Made by a program: the position numbers and the translations under genes. Positions 16,258 to 25,687 of a stretch of DNA of 64,000 bases are shown here, piece by piece. Numbering within the stretch: the first letter of the stretch is position 1; each line of letters begins with the position of its first letter. The stretch covers positions 62,001 through 126,000 of the forward strand of contig JAFTPU010000001.1 of NCBI GenBank assembly GCA_017463105.1, read 5' to 3'. The notes under the pieces were generated by a model that saw only the letters and a list, made by a program, of their open reading frames with translations, was not told the DNA's origin and ran no database searches. This DNA comes from Clostridia bacterium (GTDB lineage Bacteria; Bacillota; Clostridia; Christensenellales; Borkfalkiaceae).

Positions 16258-17619
16258 TCATGCGTAACGGTATCGCTTGCGCTCCCGTATAAACAATATC
16301 GCCGACAGGAACAGCGTCACGCTTTCCGCTACAACCAACGCGCTCCATACGCCGTCGAGTCCCCAAATCGTCGGCAGGATAAGCACCGCCGCCATTTGAC
16401 ACAGAAAGGTACGCGAAAAGGATATGAGAAGCGATATTCCGCCGTTCCCGAGCGCCGTGAAAAAGGCGGAAGCGAAAATGTTTATCCCGCAGGTTAAAAA
16501 GCTGAGCGCGTTGATCCGCATGCCGTGCGCCGTCATATCCAAAAGCGCGGGGTCGGAATGGACGAAGATCGCCGAAAGCGGACGGGCAAACGCCGCCGCG
16601 ATCGCCGTCATGACCACGCCTACCGCGAGCACGATCGTCAGACTCTTTTTGAAAATATTTTTCAGCTCGTCGTGATTTTGCGCCCCGTAGTGATAGCCGA
16701 TAATGGGCGCGCACCCCACCGAATATCCCAAAAATACCGCGATAAAAATAAAGCCGATATATTGAATGACGCCGTACGCCGAAACCCCGAGGAACCCGAC
16801 CAGCCCCATCAACTGCGCGTTGTAAACGATACTCACTACGGATAGGGAAACGTTCGTCATCAACTCGGAAAGCCCATTGATACAGACCTTTCCGAGTACT
16901 CTGCCGTCGAAGTTGGTTTTGCCGAGACGGAGCAAGCTGTCGTTCTTTCTCGCAAAATATACGACGGGAATAATGCCGCCGAGAAGCTGGTTGAGCGCCG
17001 TGGCAAAAGCCGCGCCGAACAAGCCCCAATTAAAGACAACCACGAACAGCGCGTCGAAAAGAATGTTTCCGCAACCTGCGATCATCGTAACGTACAGCCC
17101 GAGCCGAGGCTTTTCCGCCGTTACAAAAAAGCCCTGAAAGGCATTTTGCAACATGAACGCGGGCAAAACGACGAGTATCGTACGGGCGTATAACACGCAT
17201 TGCTCGATAAGCTCCGCTTTGTCCGCCGCCGACATCGTCTTTTCATTGGCGGCAAACAGCTCGGCGACGGGGCGAGCAACGGCGATACCGAGTACGGATA
17301 GAATCACGCCGAGCACGATCGTCGTATACACGAGCATAGAGAAGATACGGTTCGCCTTTTGCGTATTCCCCTCCCCGAGTGCTTTGGACACGACGGCGTT
17401 GCCGCCCGTACCGAGCATAAACCCGACCGAACCGAGGATCATGATAAACGGAAAAATGAGATTGAGCGCGGCAAACGGGATCTCCCCCACGAAATTAGAC
17501 ACGAAAAATCCGTCCACGATACCGTATACGGATACGAATACCATCATGATGACGGACGGCAGAACAAATCTGATCAATCGCCCGTAATTGAAATGTTCGG
17601 ATAATTTGATTCTACCCAT
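16258..17619 (-). CDS. MATE family multidrug/cation exporter
   Basis: 453 residues with about twelve membrane helices in two similar halves, the MATE fold. LPSVIMMVFVSVYGIVDGFF in helix 1 and GTGGNAVVSKALGEG after helix 2 are typical of the DinF/NorM-like group that exchanges drugs or metabolites for Na+ or H+. AAGGTG gives the start. It stands alone between the ATPase operon and the foldase gene with its own terminator. Substrate unknown. A Na+-driven exporter would draw on the same gradient as the neighbouring predicted Na+ ATPase (inference). Confidence 0.92.
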   Translation of the reverse strand: MGRIKLSEHFNYGRLIRFVLPSVIMMVFVSVYGIVDGFFVSNFVGEIPFAALNLIFPFIMILGSVGFMLGTGGNAVVSKALGEGNTQKANRIFSMLVYTTIVLGVILSVLGIAVARPVAELFAANEKTMSAADKAELIEQCVLYARTILVVLPAFMLQNAFQGFFVTAEKPRLGLYVTMIAGCGNILFDALFVVVFNWGLFGAAFATALNQLLGGIIPVVYFARKNDSLLRLGKTNFDGRVLGKVCINGLSELMTNVSLSVVSIVYNAQLMGLVGFLGVSAYGVIQYIGFIFIAVFLGYSVGCAPIIGYHYGAQNHDELKNIFKKSLTIVLAVGVVMTAIAAAFARPLSAIFVHSDPALLDMTAHGMRINALSFLTCGINIFASAFFTALGNGGISLLISFSRTFLCQMAAVLILPTIWGLDGVWSALVVAESVTLFLSAILFIRERKRYRYA

Positions 17620-17640
17620 AGTTTCACCTTATTGCCGTAT

Positions 17641-17673
17641 AAAGCCCCGACTGCGAAAGGCAGACGGGGCTTT
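17641..17673 (-). terminator. Hairpin after the foldase lipoprotein gene
   Basis: AAAGCCCCGACTGC and GCAGACGGGGCTTT pair except for one A-A mismatch around loop GAAAG; the - strand continues CTTTAT, a poor T-run. Lies 18 bases after the stop and before the MATE ribosome binding site. Confidence 0.65.
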
Positions 17674-17691
17674 GGTTGTCGATTTCACCGA

Positions 17692-19869
17692 TCAAGCGTT
17701 ATCGAGGTCGAGCAAGTCTTGATATCTGTCCGTGAACAGCTCGACGGAAGCTTTATACTTATTCAGTACGGAGCTCTGCATAGCGTCCGCGTGGCTGGTT
17801 GCCGAGGACGACTTCAGCGATTCGTAGAAGAGATTGGAGAACGTGCCCACCGTATCCTTCTGTGCAAGATACGTTTCCTCGTTCAAGCCGTACACTTCCC
17901 CGCCGCTGAACTTATACGAGCAATAGATGATATGCCAGCCGTAATCGGAAGGCGCTACCGCGTATGTGCCGACGCCCTCTCTTACGACGTACTGCGCCGC
18001 CCATTCGAACTCCGAAACGAAATCGGTGCCGTAAGGGGAAACCGCGTAGCCCATATACGTGTTCAGACAGCCCGTATCCGTGCTGTACGCAAACATCAGC
18101 TCGTTCACAGCCGAAAGCGCTTTGTATGCGTTGCTTTCTTTATTGAAGTAGTTTGCGGGATCGGCGTCGAGGTTGCTTACCTTACCGACGTATTTCACGA
18201 AATCGCCGTAACTGTCCACTTCGCCGTCGTTGTTCGCGTCGTAGTTGGTCTTGTTATAATCGTACAGCGTGTTTTCGCCGTCCTTATTCCAATCCTTGAC
18301 TTCCGCCGCTTTCACGTTTTCGTCGTCTACTACGTAATTGATATAGCTTTCGAATTCCTTGATGAAATCGCCGATCTTCATCGTCTTGTTCGGGGTCGCC
18401 TTTTCGAACGTACCGTTCTTATAGGTCACTTTCCCCTGATAAGGATACAGACCCGCGTATTGCGTCAAGCCTTCGTACTGTTCGTCGTTATTGAGGTTGT
18501 TGTCGAAGAACAGATATCCCGCCGTACCCGTCGAGCCGTAATATTCCGTCGCTTCGTACGAATAGTTTTCGTCCTCTTCCTCGCAGAACCAAGCTCCGCG
18601 GAGATCCTCCGCCACGATATCCTCCAAAATGGCTTTACGCGCGTTGTATTGTCCGCTCGTCGTCAAGCCCTTGTTTTTCGCGGCGTTATACGCTTCCTCC
18701 TGTTCCGCCGAGAACGGAAGCAGAATGTTATAAACGAAGCCGAAGTCCTGCAAGCCGTACAGTGCGAACGAGGTGTCGGAAAGGCTGTCGAGCGCCGTAT
18801 CGAACGCCGTGTAGTCCTCGTCGTAAATCTCTTTTTGCGCCCCGAAAATTTCGTTGTATTTTCTCAAAACGTCCTGCGTCGTCATAAGCGCGATCGCGTC
18901 GTCCTTCATTTCCTCGTAGCACTTATTGACGAGCGCCTGTCCGAGCGTGGAGGAAAGCTCGATATAATAATAATCGAGTTCCGTCACGTTGGCAACGTTT
19001 TCGCCGTCCTGAATAAGCCCGTAGCTTTGCAGATTGGAAAGGAAGCTGTTGTACGCTTTCTTTCTCGTCGTCGCCGTCGAGCCGTCCTGTTTTTCGTACG
19101 CCCCGCAATCGGCTGTCGCGTTACGCCCCGTATATACGTCGTAATCGAGCTTGCCGTCCTTCATCGGAACGTAGTCCTCTTTCTCCGTGTTCACGTTCGT
19201 GGGCGTGGTACGGGTCTCATCGTGCGAATGCGTATGCTCGCTCGTTTTGATATAGCTCGTTTCCGCCGAATCGAGCGAGCTATTGAGCGATTTTTTCAAA
19301 TTATACAACGCTTCCCAATACGGTTTCATATCCTCCGCCGTATTGCCGCCGTAGCCCGTAAGGAAATATTGCATCGTCAACACTTCGGGGTGCGCTTTGA
19401 GCAGATTGTAAACGGTGGATTCGTTTTTATATTTTTCCTGCTCCGCCGTCACCCAGCTTAAGCAATCGTCCGCAGTTTTGCCTCCCTTTTTGAGGAAATA
19501 CGCCACGGCGTACTGCGTGAGTATCTTATTTTCGGTGAGCCCGTCCATCAACATGTTGAAGGTGTCTTCATAGGTGTAGCCGTAGCTTTGGACGTACGTA
19601 TAACCCACGTTCAGGAAATACGCGACGAGGTCGCGCTTGGGGATATCGGTGGAAAGCCCGCCTTTTTCGATGAGCTTTTCGATATCGTCCTTATATTCTT
19701 TGTAATCGTCGTCGCTGCCGAGCGTGTCCGAAATGTCTACCGTCGCAACGACCTGCTCGAGATCCTTCATGCTGTCGGTGACGAGGAAATTACAGCCCGC
19801 CGCGCCGATCGTCATTCCAAGCGCCAAAATAAGCGCCGCTACCTTTTTCAACGTGTGTTTCTTACTCAT
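17692..19869 (-). CDS. PrsA/SurA-like peptidyl-prolyl isomerase lipoprotein
   Basis: 725 residues from the ATG at 19869 (GGAG upstream); the earlier in-frame ATG at 19941 lacks a site. Signal peptide with lipobox GAAGC, lipidated Cys26. The N-terminal region is SurA/trigger-factor-like and helical. Near the C-terminus VREGVGTYAVAPSDYGWHII is the end of a parvulin (PPIC) domain. The central part contains long Tyr/Asn/Asp-rich inserts and a His stretch (SEHTHSHDE), making it about twice the length of Bacillus PrsA. Its place directly after mfd is the usual one for this foldase in clostridia. Predicted to help folding of exported proteins; isomerase activity is uncertain because the PPIC domain is divergent. 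Confidence 0.75.
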   Translation of the reverse strand: MSKKHTLKKVAALILALGMTIGAAGCNFLVTDSMKDLEQVVATVDISDTLGSDDDYKEYKDDIEKLIEKGGLSTDIPKRDLVAYFLNVGYTYVQSYGYTYEDTFNMLMDGLTENKILTQYAVAYFLKKGGKTADDCLSWVTAEQEKYKNESTVYNLLKAHPEVLTMQYFLTGYGGNTAEDMKPYWEALYNLKKSLNSSLDSAETSYIKTSEHTHSHDETRTTPTNVNTEKEDYVPMKDGKLDYDVYTGRNATADCGAYEKQDGSTATTRKKAYNSFLSNLQSYGLIQDGENVANVTELDYYYIELSSTLGQALVNKCYEEMKDDAIALMTTQDVLRKYNEIFGAQKEIYDEDYTAFDTALDSLSDTSFALYGLQDFGFVYNILLPFSAEQEEAYNAAKNKGLTTSGQYNARKAILEDIVAEDLRGAWFCEEEDENYSYEATEYYGSTGTAGYLFFDNNLNNDEQYEGLTQYAGLYPYQGKVTYKNGTFEKATPNKTMKIGDFIKEFESYINYVVDDENVKAAEVKDWNKDGENTLYDYNKTNYDANNDGEVDSYGDFVKYVGKVSNLDADPANYFNKESNAYKALSAVNELMFAYSTDTGCLNTYMGYAVSPYGTDFVSEFEWAAQYVVREGVGTYAVAPSDYGWHIIYCSYKFSGGEVYGLNEETYLAQKDTVGTFSNLFYESLKSSSATSHADAMQSSVLNKYKASVELFTDRYQDLLDLDNA

Positions 19870-19986
19870 AAAATGCTCCGATCTTTTATCGTGTTTCGTT
19901 ACCTTTCGGGCGTACGGACCCCTATCGCTTCTATACGCCACTAATCTATTATAACCGCTTTTTTCGTAAAATGCAATCGTTTTTGT

Positions 19987-22900
19987 TTATAAACTTGTGA
20001 AAGTTAGCGAAAATTTTAAAAATTTCGTCATTTCCGCCATCAATTCCGCCGAATCCCGCTTTCCGAAGAACTCGATCACGGGGGCTTCGGTCATGTTCAG
20101 CCGCGTTTGGTTTGCATATTTATCCAAGCCCGCCTGTATCCGTTTGTCGCCGAGCGACTGCAACGAGGGAAATTCGAGCGCGCCCACGCCGTTTGCCACG
20201 GTGATCTTTTTCACGCTGAATTTCGAAGCGTAGCTTTTCAAAACGGCAATCACCATCAGATTCTCCACCGCGCGCGGCAGCTCGCCGTAGGTATCGCGAA
20301 GAGAAGCGTATACCCGTTTATAATCGGCGATCGAGGATATCTCCGCGATCTGCTTATAGCTATCCAAGCGACCCGCGGACGATTCGATGTATTTTTCGGA
20401 AATGTACGCGTTCGCGCGAATATCGAGCTCCGCCGATTCGTGGCTTTCGCCCGTAAGCTCCTCTTTCAGAAGCTTGGCGTACAGCTCGTAACCGACCTTA
20501 TCCATATGCCCGTGCTGTTCCGCGCCGAGCACGTTCCCCGCGCCGCGGATCTCGAGATCGCGCATGGCGAGCTTATACCCCGAGCCCAGCTCGGTAAATT
20601 CCATGATCGCCTTCAAGCGCGCCGCCGCGTTGGAGGACATCACCCGTTCGGGCTTGAACGTAAAGTAAGCGTGTGCGAGCCGCGAGCCGCGCCCCACTCT
20701 GCCCTTGAGCTGATACAGCTGAGATATCCCCAGCCGATCGCTGTCGATGACGATTATGGTGTTTGCGTTGGGAAGATCGACCCCGTTTTCGATGATCGTC
20801 GTGGTGACGAGGATATCCGATTTTCCGCCGTAAAAATCGAGCACGGCGTTTTCGAGCGTATTCTTATCCATTCTGCCGTGCGCGACCGAAACGGTGGCTT
20901 CGGGCAAAATACGTTTGACCGTCGCCGCAAAGGTGAAGATACTTTCCACTTTATTATACAAAATAAACACCTGACCGCCGCGGGAAAGCTCCCGGATACA
21001 CGCGTCGCGAATGAGCGTTTCCGTTTCCTCAACCACGTACGTCTGTACGGGCAACCGCTCGTGCGGGGGCGTGTGGATCGTCGAGATATCGCGAATCCCC
21101 GAAAGGGACATGTGCAACGTCCTCGGGATCGGCGTCGCCGTCATCGTCAGACAGTCGATATCCTTGCGCAAATGCTTGATCTTTTCTTTATGCTCCACGC
21201 CGAACCGCTGTTCCTCGTCGAGCACGAGGAGTCCGAGATTTTTGAATTTTACGTCCGCGGAAAGCAGACGGTGCGTTCCCACGACGAAATCGATCGAGCC
21301 GTCGGCGAGCCCCGCCAAAACCTTTTCCGTTTCCTTGGGGGTATTGAAACGGTTTAAGGAAGCGATACGCACGCCGAACTGCGCAAAGCGCGCCTCCGCC
21401 GTATGGAAATGTTGGCGACACAAAACGGTGCTCGGACACATCAGCGCGGCTTGCTTGCCCGCCAGCACGCAAAGATATACGGCGCGGAACGCGACCTCCG
21501 TTTTACCGAAACCCACGTCCCCGCATAAAAGTCTGTCCATCACCTTATCCGAGGTCATATCCCCTTTCACTTCCTCTATGGACGCCGCCTGATCGGGCGT
21601 GGGGATATATTCGAACGAATCCTCGAATTCGCGCATGAACGCTTCGTTTTCGGGAAAAGCGAAGCCCTTGTTTTCCGCGCGTTCGGCGTACAGTTTTTTG
21701 AGGTCGAACGCCAGCTTTTTCAAAGAGGCTTTGACGCGGGCTTTTACCCGTTCGAATTCCGCCCCGCCGATCTTGCTCAGCGTGGGGTTGGAATCGCCCA
21801 CGTATTTGGACAGAGTGTCCATACATTCGGCGGGCACGTACAGCGTATCCCCGTCCTTATACGCAAGGGCGATGTATTCCTTCGTACCGTCCCGCGTTTC
21901 GATCTTTTTCGTTCCGACGACCTTACCGATACCGTGCGTTTCGTGCACGACGAAATCGCCCACCTCGGGCGCGGAGAACATGTCCCCGCGTTTTCTGCGG
22001 ATGCGACGGTTGTCGGGAGCTTTGGCGTACAGGTCGAGTTCGCCGATGATCGCCGTTTTCGAATCGTGCAACACCATGCCCTTATCGAGCTTATCCTCCA
22101 GCACGCAAACGCCTTTAAGCTCGGGGTGCGTATCGGGCAGCTTGACGGTGGAAACGTATTCCTCGCCGAGCGTTTCGGCGAGTTTCACCGCACGGGACGC
22201 GTCGCCGCAGAAGAGCATGACGCGATAGCCGCCCCGCAACCAATTTTTGATATCGGTGACGAGAGCGGGCGCGCCGTTTAAATAGCGCGTCGTGGGCGTA
22301 GCCGACAAATTGAAAATTTTCAGCGGCTCGAAAAAGAAAGGATTGCCCGTAAACGTTTGCAGGGCGAGCCGTCGCACGTTTTGCACGGCGTCGACGAATT
22401 TCTCTTTGTCTGCGTATTGCGAAAGGGTGAACGTGAACGCCTCGCCGCCCGCGCGCAGACGGTGGTAACGTTCCTCGTGTTCTTTATAGAGGGCGTTGAA
22501 TTTATCCCAAAGCGTTTTGCCCTCGTCAAAGACGAGAAGGGCGTTTTCGGGCAGTATCGAGAAAAAGTCGGTCGTGTTTTCGAGCAAGGGCAAAACGAAC
22601 GAGCTTTCGCAATTTTCCGACAATATCCCGTCGGCGATCTCCCTTGCGCGGGCGTACGATTCGGAGGTGTTGAACTTTTTGACCTCCGCCTCGAGCGCGG
22701 CGGCGATATTTTTCCGATCGGCGTCGGTCGCGAACACGTCCGTCGCCGCAAGCACCGTCGTTTCCTTCACGTTCGGCAATCTGTCTCCCGTCGCAAGATC
22801 GTACGGCTTGATCTTTTCGACGGTATCGCCGAAAAAGTCGATACGCACGGGGTTATCCGCGTTGACGGGATAGATATCGAGAATGTCGCCGCGGAGGGCG

Positions 22901-23391
22901 AACACTCCCTTCGTTTCCACCTCGAACGAGCGCACGTAACCCATCTGCACGAGCTTTTCGGGCAAGGAAAGAAAATCATAGTCCTCTCCCTCACGGAAAT
23001 CGATCACGGGCAATTTTTTCGGAAAAAGCTGTGCGAGTGCGTCGATCTCCGCCACCACGACGTCGCAACCGCTTTGAAGGGCGTAAACGCCGTTTAATCT
23101 ACGGAAAAGCGAATCCTTCGAAAGGGCTTTTCGATAAAGCAAGACCTCGTCCTTTGCCGCGAGCACTTCCGTTCTTTTTCCCGAAAGGGAGGCGATATTC
23201 TGCGCGGCTTTGCGGGCGGAGATACCGTCCGCCGTGATATATACGACGGGCGTTTCGGCAAGCCCCGCGAGCATATATTTCAAAGAATCGGAAACGCCGA
23301 AAACCGCCGTGGGCGTACCTCGGCGGAGTTCTTTGCCGAGCGCGGGATATTCCCCGCCCAGCGTTTCAAACGTAAAAAAATTGCGTTTCAT
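19987..23391 (-). CDS. mfd: Transcription-repair coupling factor Mfd
   Basis: 1134 residues, full length. Mfd pushes stalled RNA polymerase off DNA lesions and recruits UvrA. Order: UvrB-like N-terminal modules (1-345), the RNA-polymerase-interacting domain at about 470-540 (VVHETHGIGKVVG), helicase domain with Walker A CGDVGFGKTE (624-632), DEEQ box in LLVLDEEQRFG, motif III TATPIPRTLHMS, and the C-terminal TRCF domain. The gene lies between pth and the foldase gene, as in most Firmicutes. Confidence 0.97.
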   Translation of the reverse strand: MKRNFFTFETLGGEYPALGKELRRGTPTAVFGVSDSLKYMLAGLAETPVVYITADGISARKAAQNIASLSGKRTEVLAAKDEVLLYRKALSKDSLFRRLNGVYALQSGCDVVVAEIDALAQLFPKKLPVIDFREGEDYDFLSLPEKLVQMGYVRSFEVETKGVFALRGDILDIYPVNADNPVRIDFFGDTVEKIKPYDLATGDRLPNVKETTVLAATDVFATDADRKNIAAALEAEVKKFNTSESYARAREIADGILSENCESSFVLPLLENTTDFFSILPENALLVFDEGKTLWDKFNALYKEHEERYHRLRAGGEAFTFTLSQYADKEKFVDAVQNVRRLALQTFTGNPFFFEPLKIFNLSATPTTRYLNGAPALVTDIKNWLRGGYRVMLFCGDASRAVKLAETLGEEYVSTVKLPDTHPELKGVCVLEDKLDKGMVLHDSKTAIIGELDLYAKAPDNRRIRRKRGDMFSAPEVGDFVVHETHGIGKVVGTKKIETRDGTKEYIALAYKDGDTLYVPAECMDTLSKYVGDSNPTLSKIGGAEFERVKARVKASLKKLAFDLKKLYAERAENKGFAFPENEAFMREFEDSFEYIPTPDQAASIEEVKGDMTSDKVMDRLLCGDVGFGKTEVAFRAVYLCVLAGKQAALMCPSTVLCRQHFHTAEARFAQFGVRIASLNRFNTPKETEKVLAGLADGSIDFVVGTHRLLSADVKFKNLGLLVLDEEQRFGVEHKEKIKHLRKDIDCLTMTATPIPRTLHMSLSGIRDISTIHTPPHERLPVQTYVVEETETLIRDACIRELSRGGQVFILYNKVESIFTFAATVKRILPEATVSVAHGRMDKNTLENAVLDFYGGKSDILVTTTIIENGVDLPNANTIIVIDSDRLGISQLYQLKGRVGRGSRLAHAYFTFKPERVMSSNAAARLKAIMEFTELGSGYKLAMRDLEIRGAGNVLGAEQHGHMDKVGYELYAKLLKEELTGESHESAELDIRANAYISEKYIESSAGRLDSYKQIAEISSIADYKRVYASLRDTYGELPRAVENLMVIAVLKSYASKFSVKKITVANGVGALEFPSLQSLGDKRIQAGLDKYANQTRLNMTEAPVIEFFGKRDSAELMAEMTKFLKFSLTFTSL

Positions 23392-23408
23392 TCTCTTCTT
23401 TAATTTAT

Positions 23409-23969
23409 TTAATTGAATTTACACATAACGCGTTCGATATCCTCGCCGCTCGCGAACGCCGCGGCGGCTTCCCCCGCCCTTTTGCAAGCGGAAGCGAACA
23501 GCTCGTAATCGTCCTTGCGGATCTCGGAAAGTACGTAATTAATAATGGGGATATCCGCTTCCTCGTCGCGGATACCGATACGGATACGGGGAAAATCGGT
23601 AATTCCCGTTTCGCCGATGATGCTGCGCATGCCGTTATGGGTGCCCGCACTGCCGCTTGCGCGGATACGGACCTTGCCCTTGGGCAGGTCGTAATCGTCG
23701 TAGATCACAAGCAGATTTTCAGGCGCGATCTTGTATTTCGCCATCAGTTGTTTGACGGCTCTGCCCGAATTGTTCATATAGGTAAGCGGGCGGGCGATTA
23801 TCACCTTTTCCCCGCCGACGAACGCTTCCGCGACCGACGCTTCGCATTCCTTTTTTTTGAACTTTGCGTTCAGAATTTCCGCCGCGTCGCCCGCAGCGAT
23901 AAAGCCCATATTGTGAAAGGTCTTTTCATATTTTTTCTCGGGATTGCCGAGCCCTACGATAAGGTACAT
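23409..23969 (-). CDS. pth: Peptidyl-tRNA hydrolase
   Basis: 187 residues from the ATG at 23969, with AGAGGA upstream; an in-frame ATG at 24017 adds 16 unlikely residues. Pth recycles peptidyl-tRNAs dropped from ribosomes. LIVGLGNP and the catalytic histidine in FHNMGF (about H19) are in place, with NNSGRAV and YDDYDLPKGKVRIRASGSAGTHNG-type motifs later. Gap to mfd is 17 bases. Confidence 0.96.
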   Translation of the reverse strand: MYLIVGLGNPEKKYEKTFHNMGFIAAGDAAEILNAKFKKKECEASVAEAFVGGEKVIIARPLTYMNNSGRAVKQLMAKYKIAPENLLVIYDDYDLPKGKVRIRASGSAGTHNGMRSIIGETGITDFPRIRIGIRDEEADIPIINYVLSEIRKDDYELFASACKRAGEAAAAFASGEDIERVMCKFN

Positions 23970-23995
23970 TCGTTTTCCTCTTTCCGATAAAACTA

Positions 23996-24014
23996 CCGCC
24001 GCAAAACGCGGCGG
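23996..24014 (-). terminator. GC-rich hairpin between prs and pth
   Basis: CCGCCGC and GCGGCGG pair perfectly around a 5-base loop; on the - strand TAGTTTT follows. Probably a partial terminator or attenuator lowering pth-mfd expression relative to prs. Confidence 0.5.
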
Positions 24015-24038
24015 CAATCTTTCGTATCGATATTTTGA

Positions 24039-24983
24039 TCAGTCGTAAAGTTTAGACATGGGTTTATCGAGATATACGTTCTCGATAGCCGCCGCAAAGA
24101 TGTCCGCCACCGTAAGTACTTCGAACTTGTCGATTTTCTTTTCCTCGGGGAGATGAATGGTATCGAGCATGACGAGCTTGGTGATCGCGGATTTTTTCAA
24201 TCTCTCGATCGCGGGACCGCTTAAAACGGCGTGCGTACAGCCTGCGTACACTTCCGTTGCGCCCGCGTCCTTGATCGCCTGCGCGCCCTGACAAAGCGTG
24301 CCCGCTGTGTCGATCATGTCGTCGATCATAAGGCATCTCTTACCCTTTACGTCGCCAATGATGCTCATAACCTCCATGACGTTCGCCTTGGGACGGCGTT
24401 TATCGATGATGGCAATGGGCACGCCGAATTTTTCGGCTACCTTTCTCGAACGTTTCACGCTTCCGAGATCGGGAGCGACGACGACGTCGATGTTGTTTTG
24501 CTTTGCGAAATAATTATACAGCGTGGGACCGCCGAGCAGATTATCCACGGGAATATCGAAGAAGCCCTGAATCTGATCCGCGTGAAGATCCATTGTCAAA
24601 ACGCGGTCTGCGCCCGCATGGGTCAAAAGGTTTGCCACGAGTTTTGCCGTAATGGGATCGCGCGAGCGTGCTTTTCTGTCCTGACGGGCATAGCCGAAAT
24701 AGGGCATGACCGCCGTGATACGCCCCGCCGAAGCGCGTTTCGCCGCGTCGATCATGATGAGAAGCTCCATCAGATTATCGTTTACGGGCGAGCAGGTCGA
24801 CTGGATAATGAACACGTCCCTACCGCGAACGGTTTCCGCGATGTGCACGTTGATCTCACCGTCGGAAAAGGTGCTGACTTCGATTTCGCCGAGCTCTGTA
24901 TTGAGTTTCTTCGCGATCGCCTGTGCCAGCTGCTTGTTGGAGTTACCGCTAAACAACTTGATTTCATTGCCGTGAGTTATCAT
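24039..24983 (-). CDS. prs: Ribose-phosphate pyrophosphokinase (PRPP synthetase)
   Basis: 314 residues, class I. It makes PRPP from ribose 5-phosphate and ATP, feeding purine, pyrimidine, NAD, His and Trp synthesis. [35 protein letters not shown] and the PRPP loop [13 protein letters not shown] are all intact, as is the ATP-site RSR. In context, ribose 5-phosphate produced by the deo genes elsewhere in this window would be a substrate. Upstream leader of about 125 bases contains a possible 12-codon peptide and a hairpin. Confidence 0.97.
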   Translation of the reverse strand: MITHGNEIKLFSGNSNKQLAQAIAKKLNTELGEIEVSTFSDGEINVHIAETVRGRDVFIIQSTCSPVNDNLMELLIMIDAAKRASAGRITAVMPYFGYARQDRKARSRDPITAKLVANLLTHAGADRVLTMDLHADQIQGFFDIPVDNLLGGPTLYNYFAKQNNIDVVVAPDLGSVKRSRKVAEKFGVPIAIIDKRRPKANVMEVMSIIGDVKGKRCLMIDDMIDTAGTLCQGAQAIKDAGATEVYAGCTHAVLSGPAIERLKKSAITKLVMLDTIHLPEEKKIDKFEVLTVADIFAAAIENVYLDKPMSKLYD

Positions 24984-25022
24984 ATGTAACCTTCCTTTTA
25001 TTTTTTCCGTCTTGCCGCCGCT

Positions 25023-25061
25023 TTACCGCGGACGGAATACGGATTTTTTCTGACGTGGCAT
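25023..25061 (-). CDS. Possible 12-residue leader peptide upstream of prs
   Basis: ATG at 25061 preceded by GGAAGGGAAAAG, encoding MPRQKKSVFRPR then TAA at 25023. Its last codons lie in the left arm of a hairpin (TTCCGTC ... GACGGAA) that precedes the prs ribosome binding site. The site-start pair is good and the frame is short, but conservation cannot be judged here. Confidence 0.3.
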   Translation of the reverse strand: MPRQKKSVFRPR

Positions 25062-25106
25062 CTTTTCCCTTCCGCTCTTTCCGTGCGGAAAACCTTACCG
25101 TATATT

Positions 25107-25135
25107 ATAATACCCGTTTTCGGAAATTAAGTCAA
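25107..25135 (-). promoter_or_regulatory. Promoter of prs
   Basis: TTGACT (25130-25135), 17 bases, TATTAT (25107-25112) on the - strand; a TATAAT three bases further on is an alternative with a 20-base spacer. Confidence 0.7.
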
Positions 25136-25153
25136 CCGAATAACGGGTAATTT

Positions 25154-25687
25154 TCAAATTTCTTTTTGAGTAAAATTTTCTTCCTCGGATTTTTCGGCAA
25201 GCTTTTTTCTCTCTTTCTCCTCTTTCTGTCTTTGCCGCATGGAGGAAAAAAACGCCGTTAAAACCGCCGAACATTCATGCTCCGACACGCCGCCGACGAC
25301 CTCCGTTTTGTGATTCAGCAAATTCGCTTCCGCAAGCGCCGAAGTGAGCGATCTGCCCTTTTGCTCGTACGCGCCGAAAAAGATCCTGTCCACGCGAGCG
25401 TTCAGGCACGCGCCCATGCACATGGGACAGGGCTCCAACGTCACGTACAATTCGCACCCCTCGGGAAGCCGCCACGAGCGGAATTTTTTACACGCCCTGT
25501 CGATCGCCATCATTTCGGCATGCGCAGAGGCAAGCTGCAATTTCGCGCGGCGGTTATACCCCCGCGCCACCACTTTGTTTTCGTACACGATCACCGCGCC
25601 GATCGGCACTTCGCCCTCGGACAGTCCTTTCTTTGCGGACTTAAGCGCTTCGCGCATAAATTTTTCTTCTCTCGTTAACCGTTTCAT
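25154..25687 (-). CDS. tadA: tRNA-specific adenosine deaminase
   Basis: 177 residues from the ATG at 25687, which overlaps the previous stop as ATGA. TadA converts wobble A34 of tRNA-Arg(ACG) to inosine. Zinc site H56-A-E58 (SAHAEMM) and PCPMC (C87, C90), plus EVPIGAVIV, are canonical. The C-terminal about 25 residues are a charged Glu/Lys tail (RQRQKEEKERKK) beyond the usual fold. Confidence 0.95.
   Translation of the reverse strand: MKRLTREEKFMREALKSAKKGLSEGEVPIGAVIVYENKVVARGYNRRAKLQLASAHAEMMAIDRACKKFRSWRLPEGCELYVTLEPCPMCMGACLNARVDRIFFGAYEQKGRSLTSALAEANLLNHKTEVVGGVSEHECSAVLTAFFSSMRQRQKEEKERKKLAEKSEEENFTQKEI

Noticed and set aside
17632-19461. 609-codon rightward frame, and similar long antisense frames at 41600-43021, 48969-50369 and 61485-63773
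   Set aside because: All mirror well-identified genes on the other strand; the Arg/His/Val-rich translations are typical shadows of GC-rich third positions.
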